Positions 61,331-64,000 of a stretch of 64,000 bases of DNA are shown here, piece after piece. Position numbers and translations under genes: made by a program. Source of the DNA: Pseudomonadota bacterium (lineage in GTDB: Bacteria; Pseudomonadota; Gammaproteobacteria; Xanthomonadales; Rhodanobacteraceae); the NCBI GenBank assembly GCA_023388255.1, contig JAEWGO010000012.1:62001-126000 (forward strand). Direction: 5' to 3'. Under the pieces are notes generated by a model, which worked only from the letters and a program-made list of their open reading frames with translations, was not told the origin of the DNA and ran no database searches. The first letter of the stretch is position 1. Every line of letters begins with the position of its first letter.

Positions 61331-62392
61331 ATGCGTATCGGTGTACCTTCGGAAACCAAGACCCTGGAAGGGCGCGTCGCCCTCGTTCCCGCCGCCTGCG
61401 GCGATCTCGTGCGCCGCGGCCACGATGTCTACGTGCAGGCCGGCGCCGGCCTCAAGAGCGGTTTCAAGGACGAGGAGTACGAGCGCGTCGGCGTGAAGAT
61501 CGCCGCGACCGCGAAGAAGCTGTACGAGGCGGGCGAGCTGATCGTCAAGGTCAAGGAGCCGATCGCCGGCGACCTCAAGCACCTGCGCAAGGATCATCTG
61601 CTGTTCTGCTACCTGCACCTCGCGGCCGAGCCGAAGCTGACCAAGGCGCTGCTCGATATCGGCTTGACCGGCATCGCGTTCGAATCGGTCACGGACGCCG
61701 ACGGCACGCTGCCGTTGCTGGCGCCGATGTCGATCATCGCCGGTCGCATCGCGACACAGATCGGCACGCACCTGCTGCACCAGCCGGCCGGCGGCAAGGG
61801 CAAGCTACTCGGTGGCCTGCCGTCGACTGAACGCGGCAAGGTCATCGTGTTCGGTGCCGGCGCGGCCGGTCGCAACTCGGCCGAGCTGGCTGCAGCTGGC
61901 GGCGCCAACGTGATCGTGTTCGAGAAGCGGCAGGACCGCCTGCGCGAAATGATGAATCTCGCTCCGAACATCACCGCGCTGTATCCGTACGAGGAAACCG
62001 TTGCGCGCGAGATCAAGGATGCCGACCTCGTCATCGGTGCGGTGTTGATTCCGAGCGCCAAGGCGCCGCGCGTGGTTACCCGCGCGATGATCAAGTCGAT
62101 GGAGCCGGGCTCCGTGTTGATCGACATCTCGATCGATCAGGGCGGCTGTTTCGAAACATCGAAGCCGACCACCTGGGCCGAGTCGACCTATGTCGTCGAT
62201 GGCGTCACCCATTTCTGCGTCACCAACATGCCGGGTGCCGTGCCGCAGACATCCTCGCAGGCGATCTGCGCGGCGATCCTGCCGTACGTGAACCGCCTTG
62301 CCTCGGACAAGAACTGGAAGAAGTTCGAACCGCTCAAGGTCGGCATCAACGTCGAGAACGGCAAGATCGTGCATCCGGCGCTGAAGGCGTAA
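61331..62392 (+). CDS. ald: Alanine dehydrogenase
   Basis: 353 residues. The N terminus MRIGVPSETKTLEGRVALVP, the VIVFGAGAAGRNSAELAAAGGANV nucleotide fold and the HFCVTNMPGAVPQTSS motif define Ald, which converts alanine to pyruvate and ammonia with NAD+. ATG 61331 has GAGGA 8 bases upstream. It lies between trxB and ftsK, where many gammaproteobacteria have lrp; an Lrp-type regulator gene is not present here. A TATAAT at 61117-61122 could belong to its promoter but no -35 matches. Confidence 0.94.
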   Translation: MRIGVPSETKTLEGRVALVPAACGDLVRRGHDVYVQAGAGLKSGFKDEEYERVGVKIAATAKKLYEAGELIVKVKEPIAGDLKHLRKDHLLFCYLHLAAEPKLTKALLDIGLTGIAFESVTDADGTLPLLAPMSIIAGRIATQIGTHLLHQPAGGKGKLLGGLPSTERGKVIVFGAGAAGRNSAELAAAGGANVIVFEKRQDRLREMMNLAPNITALYPYEETVAREIKDADLVIGAVLIPSAKAPRVVTRAMIKSMEPGSVLIDISIDQGGCFETSKPTTWAESTYVVDGVTHFCVTNMPGAVPQTSSQAICAAILPYVNRLASDKNWKKFEPLKVGINVENGKIVHPALKA

Positions 62393-62534
62393 GTCGGTCC
62401 GATCCGCATTGGCCATGATGTGGGGCGCGTCCAGTTCCCGGATGACGACGGGAACTGGATCGCAGCGTTGCGGACCGAAGCGTGGTAATTTAAAAACAGC
62501 ACGTTATATGCGGAATCTCAGGTAAATTATCCCG

Positions 62535-64000
62535 GTGGCGCGCGTCCAGAAAGCAGCACAACCGACTCCCCGGCTCGACGAGCACTGGCACAAACGCCTG
62601 CGCGAAGCCGCCTTCCTGCTGCTGTTGCCGCTGGCGATCTATCTGTTCGCCTGCCTGTTCAGCTACAACCCGAACGACCCCGGCTTCACCCACGCCGGCG
62701 ATCCGACCAAGAGCATCCGCAACTTCGGCGGTACGTTCGGCGCATGGATCGCCGACTTGCAGTTCTTCTTGATCGGCGTTGTCGCCTACATGGTGCCGCT
62801 GCTGCTGCTCGTCATCGGCGCGGTGGTCGTGCGTGGCATAGCGTTGGCAGAGCGATCGCCGCTTGAGCCAGCCCTCAGGCTGATCGGCTTCGCCGCGTTC
62901 TTCGTCGCCGCTCCGGGGATTGCCTTCCTGCAATCGAACGCCGCTTCGACGTTGCCGGCGAGCGGTGGCGGCGTGCTCGGTCGGGCGATCGGCGGCAGTC
63001 TCGGACACGCGTTCGGGCCGCTCGGTGCAGGCTTGTTCCTGCTCGCGTTGCTGCTGGTCGCGATTACGCTTGCGACCGGCTTGTCCTGGTTCAAGCTGAT
63101 GGACAGCATCGGCCGCTTCCTGCTCGGCGCCGGTGCCGGCGTCGCGACCAGGATGCGCAAGGCCGAAGACTGGAACGCCGCACGCGAAGCACGCGCCGAG
63201 CGCGAGGTCGTGCGCAAGATCGATACCGTCAAGCAAGCCAAGCGCGAACCGATCAAGATCGAACCGACTATCGCGCCGATCGAGAAGAGCGAGCGCGCCC
63301 AGCGCGAGACGCAGATTCCGCTGTTCGCCGGCGCCTCCCACGAGGGCGAAGTGCCGCCGCTGTCGCTGCTCGATGAACCCAAGCCGCAAATCAAGGGCTA
63401 TTCCGAGGAAACCCTCGAAGCGCTGTCGCGGCAGGTCGAGTTCAAGCTCAAGGATTTCCGCATCGACGCGCAGGTGGTCAGCGCGCATCCCGGTCCGGTC
63501 ATCACGCGCTTCGAAATGCAGCCGGCGCCCGGCATCAAGGGCAGCCAGATTTCCAGCCTCGACAAGGACATCGCGCGCGGTCTGTCGGTGGTCAGCGTGC
63601 GCGTGGTCGACGTGATCCCGGGCAAGTCGGTGATCGGCCTGGAGATCCCGAACACGAACCGCGAGATCGTCTATCTCTCCGAGATCCTGAGTTCCGGCAA
63701 GTACGACGCACTGAAATCGCCGCTCGCGCTTGCGCTCGGCAAGGACATCGGCGGTGCGCCGGTCGTGGTCGACCTGCAGAAGATGCCGCACCTGTTGGTC
63801 GCCGGCACCACCGGCTCCGGCAAGTCGGTCGCGCTGAACGCGATGGTGCTGAGTCTGCTCTACAAGGCCAGCGCGCGCGACGTACGCATGATCATGATCG
63901 ACCCGAAGATGCTGGAGCTCTCGGTCTATCAGGGCATCCCGCATCTGCTCGCGCCGGTCGTGACCGACATGAAGGAAGCCGCCAACGCGTTGCGCTGGTG
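62535..64000 (+). CDS. ftsK: DNA translocase FtsK (3' end outside window)
   Basis: 488 codons are visible. Four to five N-terminal membrane segments (about 25-45, 75-100, 110-135, 160-185) are followed by a short charged linker (about 195-270) and the start of the motor: the alpha domain (YSEETLEALSRQVEFKLKDF) and the RecA-like fold with Walker A AGTTGSGKSVALN. FtsK pumps DNA at the septum and activates dif recombination. The GTG start is inferred from MARVQKAAQP; the linker is much shorter than in E. coli, as in other xanthomonads. The frame is open to the window edge, so the C-terminal part is missing. Confidence 0.93.
   Translation, partial: MARVQKAAQPTPRLDEHWHKRLREAAFLLLLPLAIYLFACLFSYNPNDPGFTHAGDPTKSIRNFGGTFGAWIADLQFFLIGVVAYMVPLLLLVIGAVVVRGIALAERSPLEPALRLIGFAAFFVAAPGIAFLQSNAASTLPASGGGVLGRAIGGSLGHAFGPLGAGLFLLALLLVAITLATGLSWFKLMDSIGRFLLGAGAGVATRMRKAEDWNAAREARAEREVVRKIDTVKQAKREPIKIEPTIAPIEKSERAQRETQIPLFAGASHEGEVPPLSLLDEPKPQIKGYSEETLEALSRQVEFKLKDFRIDAQVVSAHPGPVITRFEMQPAPGIKGSQISSLDKDIARGLSVVSVRVVDVIPGKSVIGLEIPNTNREIVYLSEILSSGKYDALKSPLALALGKDIGGAPVVVDLQKMPHLLVAGTTGSGKSVALNAMVLSLLYKASARDVRMIMIDPKMLELSVYQGIPHLLAPVVTDMKEAANALRW

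Overview
The window is high-GC, gene-dense bacterial chromosome. The gene set and order indicate a gammaproteobacterium of the Xanthomonadales/Lysobacterales, probably a Rhodanobacteraceae (Dokdonella-like) relative; this is inferred from gene order and protein resemblance, without a database search. The main evidence is a nearly complete rpf (DSF quorum-sensing) neighbourhood: carA, carB, greA, recJ, prfB, lysS, rpfG, rpfC, rpfF, rpfB and aconitase genes. Other typical blocks are nudJ-mnmA-hflD, clpS-clpA-infA and aat-trxB-ftsK. No rRNA, tRNA, CRISPR array, IS element or prophage gene was seen.

Layout. 1-5 kb: a truncated DUF1993 gene, then two overlapping genes for exported proteins (a metzincin protease and a PD40 beta-propeller protein), then a YbaY-like lipoprotein gene. 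A 54-bp direct repeat of the 3' end of the lipoprotein gene flanks the exported pair. 4.6-11.4 kb: thpR, rluF, a RidA-like lipoprotein, yebC, a large S53 (sedolisin) protease with two C-terminal repeats, and a queuosine-precursor transporter. 11.6-18.3 kb: two TonB-dependent receptors around a luciferase-like monooxygenase. 18.5-26.6 kb: an ABC-F protein, a cysteine-motif membrane protein, a transglutaminase, yajD, the rsmC-rsuA pair, yajQ, a phosphodiester glycosidase and a 2OG-Fe(II) oxygenase.

26.6-51.6 kb is the car/rpf block. carA, a small exported protein, carB and greA are tightly packed (two overlaps), followed by recJ and by prfB with an intact programmed +1 frameshift. After an exported orphan come lysS, the c-di-GMP phosphodiesterase regulator rpfG and the hybrid sensor kinase rpfC. 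The DSF synthase rpfF is convergent with rpfC. A PilZ-domain (c-di-GMP receptor-type) gene, oriented opposite to its neighbours, lies between rpfF and the acyl-CoA ligase rpfB. acnA and acnB follow, separated by a VapBC toxin-antitoxin pair and a REP-like inverted repeat.

51.6-64 kb is housekeeping: hflD, mnmA, nudJ, clpS, clpA, infA, a ferredoxin-NADP reductase, aat, a FemAB/GNAT-like gene, trxB, ald and the 5' part of ftsK.

Functionally, the centre of the window links DSF synthesis (RpfF), perception (RpfC), c-di-GMP breakdown (RpfG) and a likely c-di-GMP receptor (PilZ). The exported hydrolases elsewhere in the window are the type of gene that DSF signalling controls in xanthomonads, but nothing in the sequence proves that link here.
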